Part shown: piece after piece, positions 28,849-37,958 of the stretch
Layout of the letters: every line of letters starts with the position of its first letter
How positions within the stretch are numbered: the stretch's first letter is position 1
Notes under the pieces: generated by a model
Told to the model about the DNA's origin: nothing
Seen by the model: only the letters and a program-made list of their open reading frames with translations
Database searches by the model: none
Assembly: GCF_000211415.1 (NCBI RefSeq)
Contig: NZ_GL890780.1
Span: 622,881 to 662,808, forward strand
DNA from: Enterobacter mori LMG 25706
GTDB lineage: Bacteria; Pseudomonadota; Gammaproteobacteria; Enterobacterales; Enterobacteriaceae
DNA length: 39,928 nucleotides
Direction: 5' to 3'
Position numbers and translations under genes: made by a program

Positions 28849-30990
28849 ATGGTACCGTTAACGTTTCTTCGAAAAAAAGCCACGCGCAGCGTGCCGCTTC
28901 TGCTCGCAGCCCTGATCTTTGCAGGCTGTGGCACCCAGGCACCCGATCAGACCGCTGCCCATATGCAGGGATCCGCTCAGGCTGATTCTGGCTTTTATCT
29001 GCAACAAATGTCGCAGAGCTCAAATGATACCAAGACCAACTGGCAATTACTCGCCATTCGTGCACTGCTGAAAGAGGGTAAAACCCAGCAGGCCGCCGAA
29101 CTGTTCAATCAGCTACCGCAGGATCTTAACGACGATCAGCGCCGCGAGCAGGGTCTGCTCTCTGCTGAACCGAAGGTGGCGCAGAAAGATTATGCGGCTG
29201 CGAAGAAAATCCTTGGAGACATCGACGTCGGTGCGCTGGACAAAAACCAGCAGGCGCGCTTCTGGCAGGCGGGCATTACCGCCGAACAGGGTCGACCTTC
29301 CCTGACGCTATTGCGCGCGTTTATCGCCCAGGAGCCGCTGCTCGCCGGTGCGGATAAACAGAAAAATATCGATGCAACATGGCAGGCACTCGCCTCCATG
29401 ACCCAGGAACAGGCGCAAACGCTGGTTATTAACGCCGACGAAAATGTTTTGCAGGGCTGGCTGGATCTGCAGCAAATGTGGTTTAACAACCGCAGCGACC
29501 CAACGATGCTGAAAGCAGGTATTACCGACTGGCAAACCCGCTACCCGCAAAACCCGGGCGCGAAAATGCTGCCGACGCAGCTGGTGAATGTGCAGAACTT
29601 TAAGCCAGCCTCGACCAGCCAAATCGCGCTGCTTCTGCCGTTGAACGGCCAGGCGGCGGTCTTTGGTCGCACCATTCAGCAAGGCTTTGAAGCGGCAAAA
29701 AACGGGACAACTGCCGTAAGCGGTAGTGCCGTACCGGCTCAGTCCGCACAGGCAGCCAACGTGAACGACGTTGTCAGCCCTTCTGCCGCTGAAACCAGCG
29801 ACCTGACTGCAGCACAAGCGCCAGCGCAGGGGACAATGCAGAACCCGGTCACCGCGCCGACGACGCCACCAGCCGCAACGCCTGCACCTGAAGCAGTACA
29901 GACTCCTGCGGAAACTCAGGCTCCCGTGACGGCTGAACAGCCACAACCGCAAGCCGCGCCAGCAGAACAGCAACCTGCCACGCAGCCTCAGGCCTTGGCA
30001 ACCACCAGCGCCAACCCGAGTGCTGAGCTGAAAATCTACGACACCACCGCTCAACCGCTCGATCAAGTGCTGGCGCAGGTGCAAAAAGATGGCGCGAGCA
30101 TCGTTGTCGGTCCCCTGCTGAAAAACGACGTGGAAACGCTGATAAAGAGCAACACCACGCTGAACGTGCTGGCGCTTAACCAGCCAGAGAACGTGCAGAA
30201 CCGTGCCAACATCTGCTACTTTGCTCTCTCCCCAGAAGATGAAGCCCGCGACGCGGCGCGACATATTCACGAACAGGGTAAACAGGCGCCGCTGCTGCTG
30301 ATCCCGCGCAGCGCGTTGGGCGATCGCGTCGCCAATGCCTTTGCCGATGAGTGGCAGAAGATCGGCGGTGGCGTGGTGCTGCAACAGAAATTTGGTTCCG
30401 CCTCAGAACTGCGCGCTGGCGTCAACGGCGGCGCAGGTATCGCCCTTAACGGCAGCCCGGTCAGCGCCAGTCTGCCGCAGCAGCAGAGCGTGACCATCGG
30501 CGGCCTGACCATTCCGGCCCCTCCTACCGACGCACAAATCAGCGGTGGCGGCAAAGTGGATGCGGCCTACATTGTCGCGACGCCGGAAGAGATTGCTTTC
30601 ATCAAGCCGATGATTGCGATGCGCAACGGCAGCCAGAGCGGCGCAACCCTCTACGCCAGTTCGCGCAGCGCGCAGGGCACCGCAGGCCCGGATTTCCGTC
30701 TGGAAATGGACGGCCTGCAGTACAGCGAAATCCCAATGCTCGCGGGCAGCAACCCGCCGCTGATGCAGCAGGCGCTGAGCTCGGTACGTAACGACTACTC
30801 GCTGGCACGTCTGTACGCCATGGGCGTGGATGCGTGGGCGCTGGCAAACCACTTCACCCAGATGCGTCAGGTGCCGGGCTTCGAGCTCAACGGCAACACC
30901 GGCGATCTGACCGCCACTCAGGACTGTGTGATTAACAGGAAGTTATCATGGCTCAAATACCAGCAGGGTCAGATCGTCCCAGCCAGTTAA
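28849..30990 (+). CDS. lpoA: Outer-membrane activator of PBP1A, LpoA
   Basis: LpoA is an outer-membrane lipoprotein that reaches through the periplasm and activates the peptidoglycan synthase PBP1A. The 713-residue product has a signal peptide ending in the lipobox FAGC, so the mature protein starts at Cys in CGTQAPDQ. An N-terminal helical repeat domain (to about residue 250) is followed by [13 protein letters not shown] and ADENVLQGW motifs, and the C-terminal part has the periplasmic-binding-protein-like fold with [22 protein letters not shown]. Between the lobes, about residues 282-391 form a linker rich in Ala, Pro, Gln and Thr, longer than in E. coli (678 residues in all). The start at 28849 is chosen over 28786 because it gives the signal peptide. 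Confidence 0.96.
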   Translation: MVPLTFLRKKATRSVPLLLAALIFAGCGTQAPDQTAAHMQGSAQADSGFYLQQMSQSSNDTKTNWQLLAIRALLKEGKTQQAAELFNQLPQDLNDDQRREQGLLSAEPKVAQKDYAAAKKILGDIDVGALDKNQQARFWQAGITAEQGRPSLTLLRAFIAQEPLLAGADKQKNIDATWQALASMTQEQAQTLVINADENVLQGWLDLQQMWFNNRSDPTMLKAGITDWQTRYPQNPGAKMLPTQLVNVQNFKPASTSQIALLLPLNGQAAVFGRTIQQGFEAAKNGTTAVSGSAVPAQSAQAANVNDVVSPSAAETSDLTAAQAPAQGTMQNPVTAPTTPPAATPAPEAVQTPAETQAPVTAEQPQPQAAPAEQQPATQPQALATTSANPSAELKIYDTTAQPLDQVLAQVQKDGASIVVGPLLKNDVETLIKSNTTLNVLALNQPENVQNRANICYFALSPEDEARDAARHIHEQGKQAPLLLIPRSALGDRVANAFADEWQKIGGGVVLQQKFGSASELRAGVNGGAGIALNGSPVSASLPQQQSVTIGGLTIPAPPTDAQISGGGKVDAAYIVATPEEIAFIKPMIAMRNGSQSGATLYASSRSAQGTAGPDFRLEMDGLQYSEIPMLAGSNPPLMQQALSSVRNDYSLARLYAMGVDAWALANHFTQMRQVPGFELNGNTGDLTATQDCVINRKLSWLKYQQGQIVPAS

Positions 30991-31343
30991 GCCGCAAAGC
31001 GACCGGCGATGCGTGGGAGTTAAAAGCGCGTCGCTGGCTTGAAGGCAAAGGACTGCGTTTTATCGCCGCCAACGTCCGCGGGCGCGGCGGCGAAATCGAC
31101 CTGATCATGAAAGACGATCGGGTCACCGTGTTTGTAGAAGTGCGTTTTCGACAGTCCTCCCGTTTTGGCGGTGCTGCCGCCAGCGTGACGCTCGCCAAAC
31201 AACATAAATTATTACAGACTGCCCACTTGTGGCTTGCCCGCCATAATGGGAGCTTTGATACTGTGGACTGCCGGTTCGATGTGATAGCCTTCACCGGAAA
31301 TGAGATCGAATGGCTTAAAAACGCTTTTGGCGAAGACGCATAA
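30948..31343 (+). CDS. yraN: UPF0102 protein YraN
   Basis: YraN is a 131-residue protein of the UPF0102 family, which has a predicted nuclease-like (PD-(D/E)XK) fold. The core is [24 protein letters not shown] with the acidic pair, and FVEVRFR. Its cellular role is not established. The ATG at 30948 overlaps the lpoA end by 43 bases and AGGAAGTTATC precedes it, so it is translated from the same transcript. diaA follows 20 bases on. The length and start match E. coli. Confidence 0.95.
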   Translation: MAQIPAGSDRPSQLSRKATGDAWELKARRWLEGKGLRFIAANVRGRGGEIDLIMKDDRVTVFVEVRFRQSSRFGGAAASVTLAKQHKLLQTAHLWLARHNGSFDTVDCRFDVIAFTGNEIEWLKNAFGEDA

Positions 31344-31363
31344 TTGAGATTTAAAGGGATAAC

Positions 31364-31954
31364 GTGCTCGAAAGAATTAAAGTGTGCTTCACAGAAAGCA
31401 TTCAAACACAGATTGCCGCGGCGGAAGCCCTCCCGGACGCGATCTCCCGCGCAGCAATGACGCTGGTACAATCTCTTCTGAACGGCAACAAAATCCTCTG
31501 TTGTGGCAATGGCACTTCAGCCGCCAACGCACAGCATTTTGCTGCCAGCATGATCAATCGTTTTGAAACAGAACGCCCGAGTTTACCTGCCATTGCACTT
31601 AATACCGATAATGTGGTCTTAACAGCGATTGCTAACGATCGTCTGCATGACGAGATTTACGCGAAGCAGGTGCGCGCCTTAGGCCATGCCGGGGACGTGC
31701 TGCTGGCCATCTCCACGCGCGGTAACAGCCGGGATATCGTTAAAGCCGTTGAAGCGGCGGTCACCCGCGATATGACCATCGTTGCGCTGACCGGCTATGA
31801 CGGCGGCGAGCTGGCAGGTTTACTGGGGCCGCAGGATGTGGAAATTCGCATTCCGTCTCACCGTAGCGCGCGTATTCAGGAGATGCACATGCTCACGGTG
31901 AACTGCTTATGCGATCTGATCGATAACACGCTTTTCCCTCACCAGGATGATTAA
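31364..31954 (+). CDS. diaA: DnaA initiator-associating protein DiaA
   Basis: DiaA is a tetramer that binds DnaA and helps it assemble on oriC for timely initiation of replication. The 196-residue protein is a single SIS domain related to GmhA, with [36 protein letters not shown] and [18 protein letters not shown]. Near-identity to the E. coli protein is evident from recall. The start is GTG, preceded by AAAGGGAT. It stands between yraN and dolP with short gaps, in one likely transcript. Confidence 0.97.
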   Translation: MLERIKVCFTESIQTQIAAAEALPDAISRAAMTLVQSLLNGNKILCCGNGTSAANAQHFAASMINRFETERPSLPAIALNTDNVVLTAIANDRLHDEIYAKQVRALGHAGDVLLAISTRGNSRDIVKAVEAAVTRDMTIVALTGYDGGELAGLLGPQDVEIRIPSHRSARIQEMHMLTVNCLCDLIDNTLFPHQDD

Positions 31955-31963
31955 GGAGTTCTA

Positions 31964-32539
31964 ATGAAGGCTTTATCGACCCTTGCAGTCCTTATGTCTG
32001 CACTTCTACTTCAGGGATGTATTGCCGCTGCTGTTGTCGGTACCGCAGCTGTCGGCACCAAAGCAGCGACCGATCCGCGTTCTGTCGGGACGCAGGTTGA
32101 TGACGGTACGCTGGAGCTGCGCGTCAACAGTGCGCTGTCGAAAGACGAACAAATCAAGAAAGAAGCGCGTATTAACGTAACGGCTTATCAGGGCAAAGTG
32201 CTGCTGGCAGGCCAGGCGCCTAATACCGAATTAGCCTCCCGCGCTAAACAGATCGCGATGGGTGTAGAAGGTACAACAGAGGTGTTCAATGAAGTGCGCC
32301 AGGGCCAGCCAATTGGTTTGGGCGATGCGTCTTCCGATACCTGGATCACCACGAAAGTGCGCTCTCAGCTGCTGGGATCGGACCAGGTGAAATCGTCAAA
32401 CGTGAAAGTGACCACCGAGAACGGCGAAGTGTTCCTGCTGGGTCTGGTGACTGAGCGTGAAGGGAAAGCGGCGGCGGATATCGCCAGCCGGGTGAGCGGC
32501 GTGAAGCACGCCACCACCGCGTTTACTTATATCAAGTAA
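31964..32539 (+). CDS. dolP: Outer-membrane lipoprotein DolP (YraP), two BON domains
   Basis: DolP keeps the outer membrane intact, localises to the division site and influences BAM activity. The 191-residue precursor has a signal sequence ending in the lipobox LLQGC, then a small glycine- and alanine-rich stretch. Two BON domains follow: about residues 46-112 with LELRVNSALSKD and INVTAYQGKVLLAGQ, and about 124-190 with WITTKVRSQLLG and VKVTTENGEVFLLG. In E. coli the gene is under sigma-E control; I did not identify a sigma-E promoter here. AAGGAG precedes the ATG. Confidence 0.96.
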   Translation: MKALSTLAVLMSALLLQGCIAAAVVGTAAVGTKAATDPRSVGTQVDDGTLELRVNSALSKDEQIKKEARINVTAYQGKVLLAGQAPNTELASRAKQIAMGVEGTTEVFNEVRQGQPIGLGDASSDTWITTKVRSQLLGSDQVKSSNVKVTTENGEVFLLGLVTEREGKAAADIASRVSGVKHATTAFTYIK

Positions 32540-32550
32540 TTCACACCTGA

Positions 32551-32600
32551 CGGTAAGCCCGGTAAGCCCGGTAAGCGCCAGCGCCACCGGGCTTTTTTTT
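32551..32600 (+). terminator. Tandem 9-bp repeat and intrinsic terminator after dolP
   Basis: Three head-to-tail copies of CGGTAAGCC (the last ending CG) occupy 32551-32577. Within them, AGCCCGGT pairs with ACCGGGCT (32565-32593) and eight T follow. The T-tract runs into the yraQ stop codon on the other strand. The hairpin resembles the REP element at 11544. Confidence 0.85.
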
Positions 32601-33636
32601 ACATCAACGCAATACTGCCCACAATCACCCCACTCAACGCCACCAGCCCCGCCGTCAACCACAGCGCTTTCGCGGGGAATGACTTACGCAGCATGATAAG
32701 CGACGGCAGGCTGATCGCCGGCAACGTAATCAGCAGCGCCAGCGCCGGGGCGGTCCCCATGCCAGCCAGCATCATGGTCTGAACAATCGGAATTTCCGCC
32801 GCCGTTGGGATCACGAAGAGGCAGCCTGCAACGGCCATCGCAATGACCCACATCAGCGTGTTGTCGATAGCGCCATCTGCATGTGGGAAGAGCCAGACGC
32901 GCGCCGCCCCCAATACCAGCACCGCCAGGATATAAACCGGGATGGTGCTCCAGAAAAGCTGCCACAGCGCGATACCCCAGCGAGCAAAAAAACCACCCTG
33001 CGGCTCGCTGATGTCCAGCTCAACGGCAGCGGTCTCAGGCGCGTTGTCCTTCACCAGTTTTTGCACCAGCGTCGCCACCACCAGCACCGTCGCCAGCCCG
33101 GCAACCAGGCGGATCGCAGCAAAATGCCACCCAAGCACAAAGCCCATAAAGACCAGCGTTGCCGGGTTGAGCAGCGGGTTACCCATCCAGAACGCCAGCG
33201 CGCCGCCCATCGACACGCGCTGACGACGCATACCCGCCGCAACCGGTGCGGCGCAGCAGGAGCACATCATGCCCGGCAGGGAGAAAATCGTCCCCAGCAG
33301 CGTGCCCTGAAAACGCGGCTGGCCGAGTGTTTTCACCAGCCAGTTGCGCGGGATGAGCACCTGTATCAGCGAGCCCAGAATCACGCCCAGTACAGCGGCT
33401 TTCCAGACGGCAAGGAAGTAGACCATGGCGTAATCCCACGCCGCCTGAAGCGGGCTGGAATCAGCCTGAGCGAGAATAGATTTACCGATGCTGTGCGTTT
33501 CGGCGGCGGTGAAGGCTTTGCCGTAGTACGGCTGCCATTTCACATACCAGAGGCCAACAATGACCACGAGAAAGAAAAGTGCGGGCTTCCACCATTGAAC
33601 AGGTGTTGCCGCCTGAGATGAAGACTGACCAGTCAT
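32599..33636 (-). CDS. yraQ: Permease-like membrane protein YraQ
   Basis: YraQ is an inner-membrane protein of the UPF0718 (DUF318 permease) family; its substrate is unknown. The 345-residue product has about eight hydrophobic segments and the hallmark half-repeats GMMCSCCAAPVAAGMRRQ with FWMGNPLLNPATLVFMGF and, in the second half, PTAAEIPIVQTMMLAGMG with LLITLPAISLPSLIML. The CSCCAAP cysteines could bind a metal, which is speculation. It converges on dolP and shares the terminator region. yraR lies upstream on the same strand. Confidence 0.93.
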   Translation of the reverse strand: MTGQSSSQAATPVQWWKPALFFLVVIVGLWYVKWQPYYGKAFTAAETHSIGKSILAQADSSPLQAAWDYAMVYFLAVWKAAVLGVILGSLIQVLIPRNWLVKTLGQPRFQGTLLGTIFSLPGMMCSCCAAPVAAGMRRQRVSMGGALAFWMGNPLLNPATLVFMGFVLGWHFAAIRLVAGLATVLVVATLVQKLVKDNAPETAAVELDISEPQGGFFARWGIALWQLFWSTIPVYILAVLVLGAARVWLFPHADGAIDNTLMWVIAMAVAGCLFVIPTAAEIPIVQTMMLAGMGTAPALALLITLPAISLPSLIMLRKSFPAKALWLTAGLVALSGVIVGSIALM

Positions 33637-33676
33637 AGCATTCCCCGGAGAGTATTAGGTTATTAGCCGGGGGAGT

Positions 33677-34321
33677 TTACGCCTCGTCCTGGGCGATTTC
33701 ACGCAGTTTTGCCGAAGGGATAATGTTGACCCCCGCTTTCAACGGTGCCAGCCCTTCTTTTAGCATCGCAAGGGCGACGTCCCGCGCCTCGATAGATTTC
33801 CAGTTGCCGGGAAGGATCTTAAACAGCGGGGCCAGGATCGACTCGTTAAATCGGCGTTCGTCCCTGTGGCCGCTTAGCATCGAGGGGCGCACAATCGTTA
33901 GCTGCTCCCATTTCTGCGCGATCAGCGCATCCTCCATCTTACCCTTCACCTTGTTGTAGAAAAAAGGCGATCCGGCATTGGCACCCAGCGCACTGACCAC
34001 CAGAAAATGTTTGGCCCCCAGTTTTTTCGCCGTGAGCGCCGTGTCCACCACCAGCGTGTAGTCGGCATGGATAAATGCCTCTTTGCTGCCCGCCTCACGC
34101 CGCGTGGTACCCAGACAACAAAAGGCGATATCAATGGGATCCTTGACCTGCGCCAGCGCGTCCGTCAGCTGCGGATCGTGCGGGTTAAATACGCCCGAGA
34201 CGTCCGTCAGCGGCCGACGCGTAGGCGCTGCAATGTAGTTCACGCGGCGATCCTGAATCAGCAACCGCAGCAGATGATCCCCCACCAGCCCGGTGGCGCC
34301 CGTAATCAGTACCTGACTCAT
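33677..34321 (-). CDS. yraR: NAD(P)-binding protein YraR
   Basis: YraR is a 214-residue Rossmann-fold protein of the atypical short-chain dehydrogenase type, related to HTATIP2-like proteins. The nucleotide loop [11 protein letters not shown] is near the start. [13 protein letters not shown] and [15 protein letters not shown] (the YxxxK pair) follow. The substrate is not known. The ATG at 34321 has AAGGGGAT upstream and matches the family; the frame opens at 34372 but is not used. It is divergent from yhbO. Confidence 0.92.
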   Translation of the reverse strand: MSQVLITGATGLVGDHLLRLLIQDRRVNYIAAPTRRPLTDVSGVFNPHDPQLTDALAQVKDPIDIAFCCLGTTRREAGSKEAFIHADYTLVVDTALTAKKLGAKHFLVVSALGANAGSPFFYNKVKGKMEDALIAQKWEQLTIVRPSMLSGHRDERRFNESILAPLFKILPGNWKSIEARDVALAMLKEGLAPLKAGVNIIPSAKLREIAQDEA

Positions 34322-34449
34322 CGTATCCCCTTTACAGAATTGTCCGTTTGCGAACTCAGCGTGGTCGACCACACTTAGAAGTCTGTTACAGGTAAGTATT
34401 TACCACAAGCGGAGAAAAATCAGTCTGAAGCCAAAACAACGGAGGAAGC

Positions 34450-34968
34450 ATGGGCAAGAAAATCGCAGTCTTGATTACCGACGAGTTTGAAGATTCAGAA
34501 TTCACCTCTCCAGCAGAGGCGTTCCGCAAGGCGGGACACGACGTCATCACCATTGAGAAAGAGGCGGGCAAAACGGTGACAGGCCATAAGGGCGAGGCCA
34601 GCGTGACGATTGACGAGTCAATTGATAACGTCAGCCCGTCCGATTTCGACGCCCTGCTGTTACCCGGCGGCCATTCACCCGACTCCCTGCGCGGAGATGA
34701 GCGCTTCGTCACCTTCACCCGTGACTTTGTGAGCACCGGTAAGCCGGTATTTGCTATCTGCCACGGCCCACAGCTGCTGATCAGCGCCGAAGTCGTGCGC
34801 GGGCGTAAGCTTACCGCCGTGAAGCCGATCGTTATCGATCTGAAAAACGCAGGCGCTGAGTTCTACGATCAGGAGGTGGTCAACGACAAAGACCAGCTGA
34901 CCACCAGCCGAACCCCGGACGATCTCCCGGCGTTTAATCGCGAAGCGCTACGCCTGCTCGGCGCGTAG
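34450..34968 (+). CDS. yhbO: DJ-1/PfpI-family stress protein YhbO
   Basis: YhbO is a 172-residue DJ-1/PfpI-fold protein, reported in E. coli as a glyoxal/methylglyoxal-related protein deglycase and linked to stress survival; the deglycase activity is debated. The nucleophile-elbow cysteine is in [13 protein letters not shown], with [17 protein letters not shown] context ([15 protein letters not shown]) before it and a glutamate near the start in DEFEDSE. The ORF ends overlapping the convergent yhbP by 21 bases. The length equals E. coli. Confidence 0.96.
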   Translation: MGKKIAVLITDEFEDSEFTSPAEAFRKAGHDVITIEKEAGKTVTGHKGEASVTIDESIDNVSPSDFDALLLPGGHSPDSLRGDERFVTFTRDFVSTGKPVFAICHGPQLLISAEVVRGRKLTAVKPIVIDLKNAGAEFYDQEVVNDKDQLTTSRTPDDLPAFNREALRLLGA

Positions 34969-35398
34969 CCAGTGCAGCTTCTTGCCAAAGCCCAGGGTGT
35001 TGTCGGTAAATTTCAGCTCATCGAGGCGGATTTCCCACACCGGGGCTTTTAGCGCAGCGGCAACGGGAAAGCGGCGCGTGTAGTGCCTACGATGCGCGTC
35101 GCTCTCTTCTCCATCCAGCCGACGAATTTCACCTTTGAACTGCACGCCGCGGATCAGCGCGACCGTTTTCGGCTGGCCATTCACCGTGCCCGCCACCTTT
35201 GCCTGCTGGCCGGTCATCTGCGCATGACGTGTGTTGTCTTCACTCATGACATAAAAAGCCACGCGCTCAGGGTCGTAGTAGTAAAACGCGTTGGCGCACC
35301 ACATCTCACCCTCATCACAGACGCACCAGGTGACAACATGCTGCTTCGCCAGCCAGCGGTTAATGGCGGCCAGTGTTTCCCTTTTCGTTCTCTCTCAT
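34948..35398 (-). pseudogene. yhbP: yhbP, flavin-reductase-like fold protein, N-terminal frameshift
   Basis: YhbP is a small protein of the UPF0306 family with a split-barrel, FMN-binding-like fold; its role is unknown. The family core is clear: [42 protein letters not shown] and [16 protein letters not shown]. The family N-terminus, [19 protein letters not shown], is encoded upstream but has no start codon in its own frame. An ATG at 35398 reads MRENEK and would join it if one G of the GGG run (CCC at 35379-35381) were absent, giving 149 residues against 147 in E. coli. As it stands only a shorter product from the ATG at 35304 is possible. Confidence 0.75.
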
Positions 35399-35438
35399 GC
35401 TATGGTGCGTTCACCTTAACATACTGAATCTGTTTACC

Positions 35439-35727
35439 GTGTGCTGGTTTCTCTATCTTGTCCGAACCGCTGATTAACGCACTCTACACCGGGATCACCA
35501 CCGATGTGGCGCGGCGTTTCTTACAACATCAAACGGGAAAAGGGGCAAAGGCGCTGCGGGGGAAAGGGGAACTGCAGCTGGTATTTTCAGCCGCAGTGGG
35601 CGACAGATCGCTGGCGCTCAGGCTGGAATACCGCATCAAGCAGCTCACGAAGCGCCAGAAGGAGCGCCTCGTCACTGGAGACGGCTCCTTTGAGGCGCTA
35701 CGCGAGAGCCTGATTAAAAGCGATTGA
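35439..35727 (+). pseudogene. yhbQ: yhbQ, GIY-YIG nuclease-like protein, frameshifted
   Basis: YhbQ is a small single-domain GIY-YIG protein of the UPF0213 family, with reported endonuclease activity on DNA in E. coli. The first frame reads [10 protein letters not shown] and hits TAA at 35474-35476. The rest, [18 protein letters not shown], then [13 protein letters not shown] and [15 protein letters not shown], is in the next frame to the stop at 35727. One extra T at about 35473-35474 explains it; without it the protein would be about 95 residues from a GTG at 35439 against 100 in E. coli. Both halves of the active motif, LYL and YTG, are thereby separated. The GTG start is the best available, and no strong ribosome binding site is seen. 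Confidence 0.75.
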
Positions 35728-36217
35728 AATGGTCGTGGTAGTCCACCAGGCCATTGACGCCGTTGAGGGCGTCGTCCGCCAGACGGTGCACCTGGAAAGC
35801 GGATTCCGTACCCGGCCAGCGGCAACGCAGGTCGTAATGTGCGGCCTGCTCGAAGCCTAATCGACCATAGAACGCCGGATCGCCCAGCGTGACCACAGCG
35901 GCATAGCCAAACTCATTCAGCGAGTCCAGTCCTTCATAGACCAGCTGGCGCGCCAGACCTTGCCCGCGATAGTTTTCATCTACCGCCAGCGGTGCCATTC
36001 CTACCCACTGAAGATCGTCGCCCTGAACGATGACCGGGCTGAAGGCGACATAGCCGACGACCTGACCTTCATCATCGGTAGCAACCAGACCCAGCGTGAT
36101 CAGGCCGTCTTCACGGAGATCGTGGACCAGTTGAGCTTCCGCATCGCTCTCAAAAGAGCGGCGCAATAACGCATCGATACCCGGTGCATCAATCCCAATT
36201 TCGACTCGAATCAGCAT
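35714..36217 (-). CDS. yhbS: GNAT-family acetyltransferase YhbS
   Basis: YhbS is a 167-residue GCN5-related N-acetyltransferase. The acetyl-CoA pyrophosphate-binding motif is in [17 protein letters not shown], preceded by the strand [10 protein letters not shown] and followed by [15 protein letters not shown]. The substrate is not established by sequence. Its start overlaps the ubiT end by 7 bases, so translation is coupled. Its 3' end overlaps yhbQ by 14 bases. The length is that of the E. coli protein. Confidence 0.95.
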   Translation of the reverse strand: MLIRVEIGIDAPGIDALLRRSFESDAEAQLVHDLREDGLITLGLVATDDEGQVVGYVAFSPVIVQGDDLQWVGMAPLAVDENYRGQGLARQLVYEGLDSLNEFGYAAVVTLGDPAFYGRLGFEQAAHYDLRCRWPGTESAFQVHRLADDALNGVNGLVDYHDHFNRF

Positions 36218-36735
36218 GGCTCACCTACTGAAGTGTGTTTACTGTCCGGCGGGGTTTTCAGCCCGGCCTCAACAAAATCTGCCATTTGCATCAACATCAC
36301 GCGCAGCGCTTTCGGCATCTGCTCCAGCTCAATGGCATCCATTAAATTCTTCACGTACAGGCCAAGTTCAGTATCGCCTTCAATCACCAGACGACGCTGG
36401 AAGAAGAGCGTATCCGGATCCTGCTTACGTGCGGCAATCATCAGCAGATCGCTGGCATCAGCGCTAAAGCTCACGTCCGCCTCGGCGGATTCGCGCACGA
36501 TCAGCTGGCCGTTCTCTACGGAGGTAAACCAGCGCAGCCCGATGTCGCGTACCTCAATGCTCAGCCAGCGGCCTTCCAGGAACTCCAGCTCGCCGTCCTG
36601 CAGTGCCTGGCGGAACTGCCAGCTCAGGACCTGCTCCAGCACCTGGCGCTTAAGCGCGAACGGTGCCAGCTTGACCGGCACGCTCAGCATAGATGGACCC
36701 AATTGTACGAGACGTGAACGCAGTTTCTCCAGCAC
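36211..36735 (-). CDS. ubiT: Ubiquinone anaerobic biosynthesis accessory factor UbiT
   Basis: UbiT (YhbT) is a lipid-binding accessory factor of oxygen-independent ubiquinone synthesis, where it takes the role UbiJ has in air. The 174-residue protein has an SCP2 (sterol carrier) domain over most of its length: LEFLEGRWLSIEVRDIGLRW, then SFSADASDLLMIA and VIEGDTELGLYVKNLMD. An N-terminal amphipathic stretch includes LRSRLVQLGPSMLSVPVKLAP. It is divergent from ubiU, its partner in the pathway, and lies upstream of yhbS. Confidence 0.95.
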   Translation of the reverse strand: MLEKLRSRLVQLGPSMLSVPVKLAPFALKRQVLEQVLSWQFRQALQDGELEFLEGRWLSIEVRDIGLRWFTSVENGQLIVRESAEADVSFSADASDLLMIAARKQDPDTLFFQRRLVIEGDTELGLYVKNLMDAIELEQMPKALRVMLMQMADFVEAGLKTPPDSKHTSVGEPC

Positions 36736-36955
36736 GAGCTTTACTCCCTGATATCTGTAATCCCGCTATTTTGCCACATCCATTCCAGAACATAGCGGCG
36801 TAAATCAACAAACCGTCGTCCGGCTTACCTCATTATTGGTGTCATCAATACGCCATTAGCTGCCTTAAATCAAAAATTGTCGCCTGTGGGTTAATTAAAA
36901 TCCCAGCTCGTTAACAATTTTGCGATCCCTGCGATCGAGAACATCAGGATAAATT
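36736..36955. promoter_or_regulatory. Divergent ubiT/ubiU control region
   Basis: The 220 bases carry the promoters of both arms. In E. coli, FNR activates ubiUV here in the absence of oxygen. I found only half matches to the FNR box (TTGAT on the minus strand near 36869-36873), not a full site. A direct repeat TGCGATC occurs at about 36921 and 36930. Confidence 0.45.
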
Positions 36956-37951
36956 ATGGAGCTGCTCTGCCCTGCCGGAAACCTTCCGGCGCTTAAGGCG
37001 GCCATCGAAAATGGGGCCGATGCGGTCTATATCGGGCTAAAGGATGATACCAATGCCCGCCATTTTGCTGGCCTCAACTTTACGGAGAAAAAGCTTCAGG
37101 AAGCCGTTAACTTCGTTCATCAGCACCGCCGCAAACTGCACATTGCCATCAACACCTTTGCCCATCCTGATGGCTACGCCCGCTGGCAGCGCGCGGTGGA
37201 CATGGCGGCACAGCTGGGCGCCGATGCACTGATCCTGGCCGACCTTGCCATGCTTGAGTATGCAGCAGAACGCTATCCGCATATTGAGCGCCACGTCTCT
37301 GTTCAGGCATCCGCCACCAACGAAGAAGCCGTGCGTTTTTATCATCAAAACTTCGACGTGGCCCGCGTGGTGCTGCCGCGCGTGCTCTCTATTCATCAGG
37401 TTAAGCAACTCGCGCGCGTCACGCCAGTGCCGCTGGAAGTTTTTGCCTTTGGCAGCTTGTGCATCATGGCCGAAGGCCGCTGCTATCTCTCCTCTTATTT
37501 AACCGGTGAATCGCCGAATACCGTCGGAGCCTGCTCCCCTGCCCGCTTTGTTCGCTGGCAGCAGACCCCTCAGGGGCTGGAGTCTCGCCTGAATGAGGTG
37601 CTGATTGACCGCTATCAGGACGGTGAAAACGCCGGTTATCCAACCCTATGCAAAGGCCGCTACCTGGTCGACGGCGAGCGCTACCACGCGCTGGAGGAGC
37701 CCACCAGCCTCAACACGCTGGAACTGCTGCCGGAACTGCTGGCGGCCAATATTGCCTCGGTGAAAATCGAGGGTCGCCAACGCAGCCCGGCCTACGTGAG
37801 CCAGGTGGCGAAAGTATGGCGTCAGGCCATCGACCGCTGCATGGCGGACCCGCAGAACTACGCTCCGCAGGCGACCTGGATGGAGACGCTCGGTTCGATG
37901 TCCGAAGGCACGCAAACCACCCTTGGCGCGTATCACCGTAAATGGCAGTGA
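36956..37951 (+). CDS. ubiU: O2-independent ubiquinone hydroxylase subunit UbiU
   Basis: UbiU forms a complex with UbiV that hydroxylates the ubiquinone precursor without oxygen, with prephenate as the hydroxyl donor. It is a 331-residue protein of peptidase family U32 and carries a 4Fe-4S cluster. The four cysteine ligands are visible: the pair in FGSLCIMAEGRC, then GACSPARF, and later PTLCKGRY. Their spacing (7, then 17 residues) fits the E. coli protein. The start MELLCPAGNL matches the family. ubiV begins 7 bases after the stop. Confidence 0.96.
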   Translation: MELLCPAGNLPALKAAIENGADAVYIGLKDDTNARHFAGLNFTEKKLQEAVNFVHQHRRKLHIAINTFAHPDGYARWQRAVDMAAQLGADALILADLAMLEYAAERYPHIERHVSVQASATNEEAVRFYHQNFDVARVVLPRVLSIHQVKQLARVTPVPLEVFAFGSLCIMAEGRCYLSSYLTGESPNTVGACSPARFVRWQQTPQGLESRLNEVLIDRYQDGENAGYPTLCKGRYLVDGERYHALEEPTSLNTLELLPELLAANIASVKIEGRQRSPAYVSQVAKVWRQAIDRCMADPQNYAPQATWMETLGSMSEGTQTTLGAYHRKWQ

Positions 37952-37958
37952 GATAACC

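Noticed and set aside
29308..30384. Minus-strand frame of 358 codons
   Set aside because: It is antisense to lpoA, including its low-complexity linker; the cysteine- and arginine-rich product is typical of a shadow frame.
36921..36940. TGCGATC direct repeat before ubiU as an operator
   Set aside because: The repeat is short and single, and no known regulator fits.
36736..36955. Full FNR box between ubiT and ubiU
   Set aside because: Expected from E. coli, but only half-sites (TTGAT without a matching ATCAA) were found by eye.
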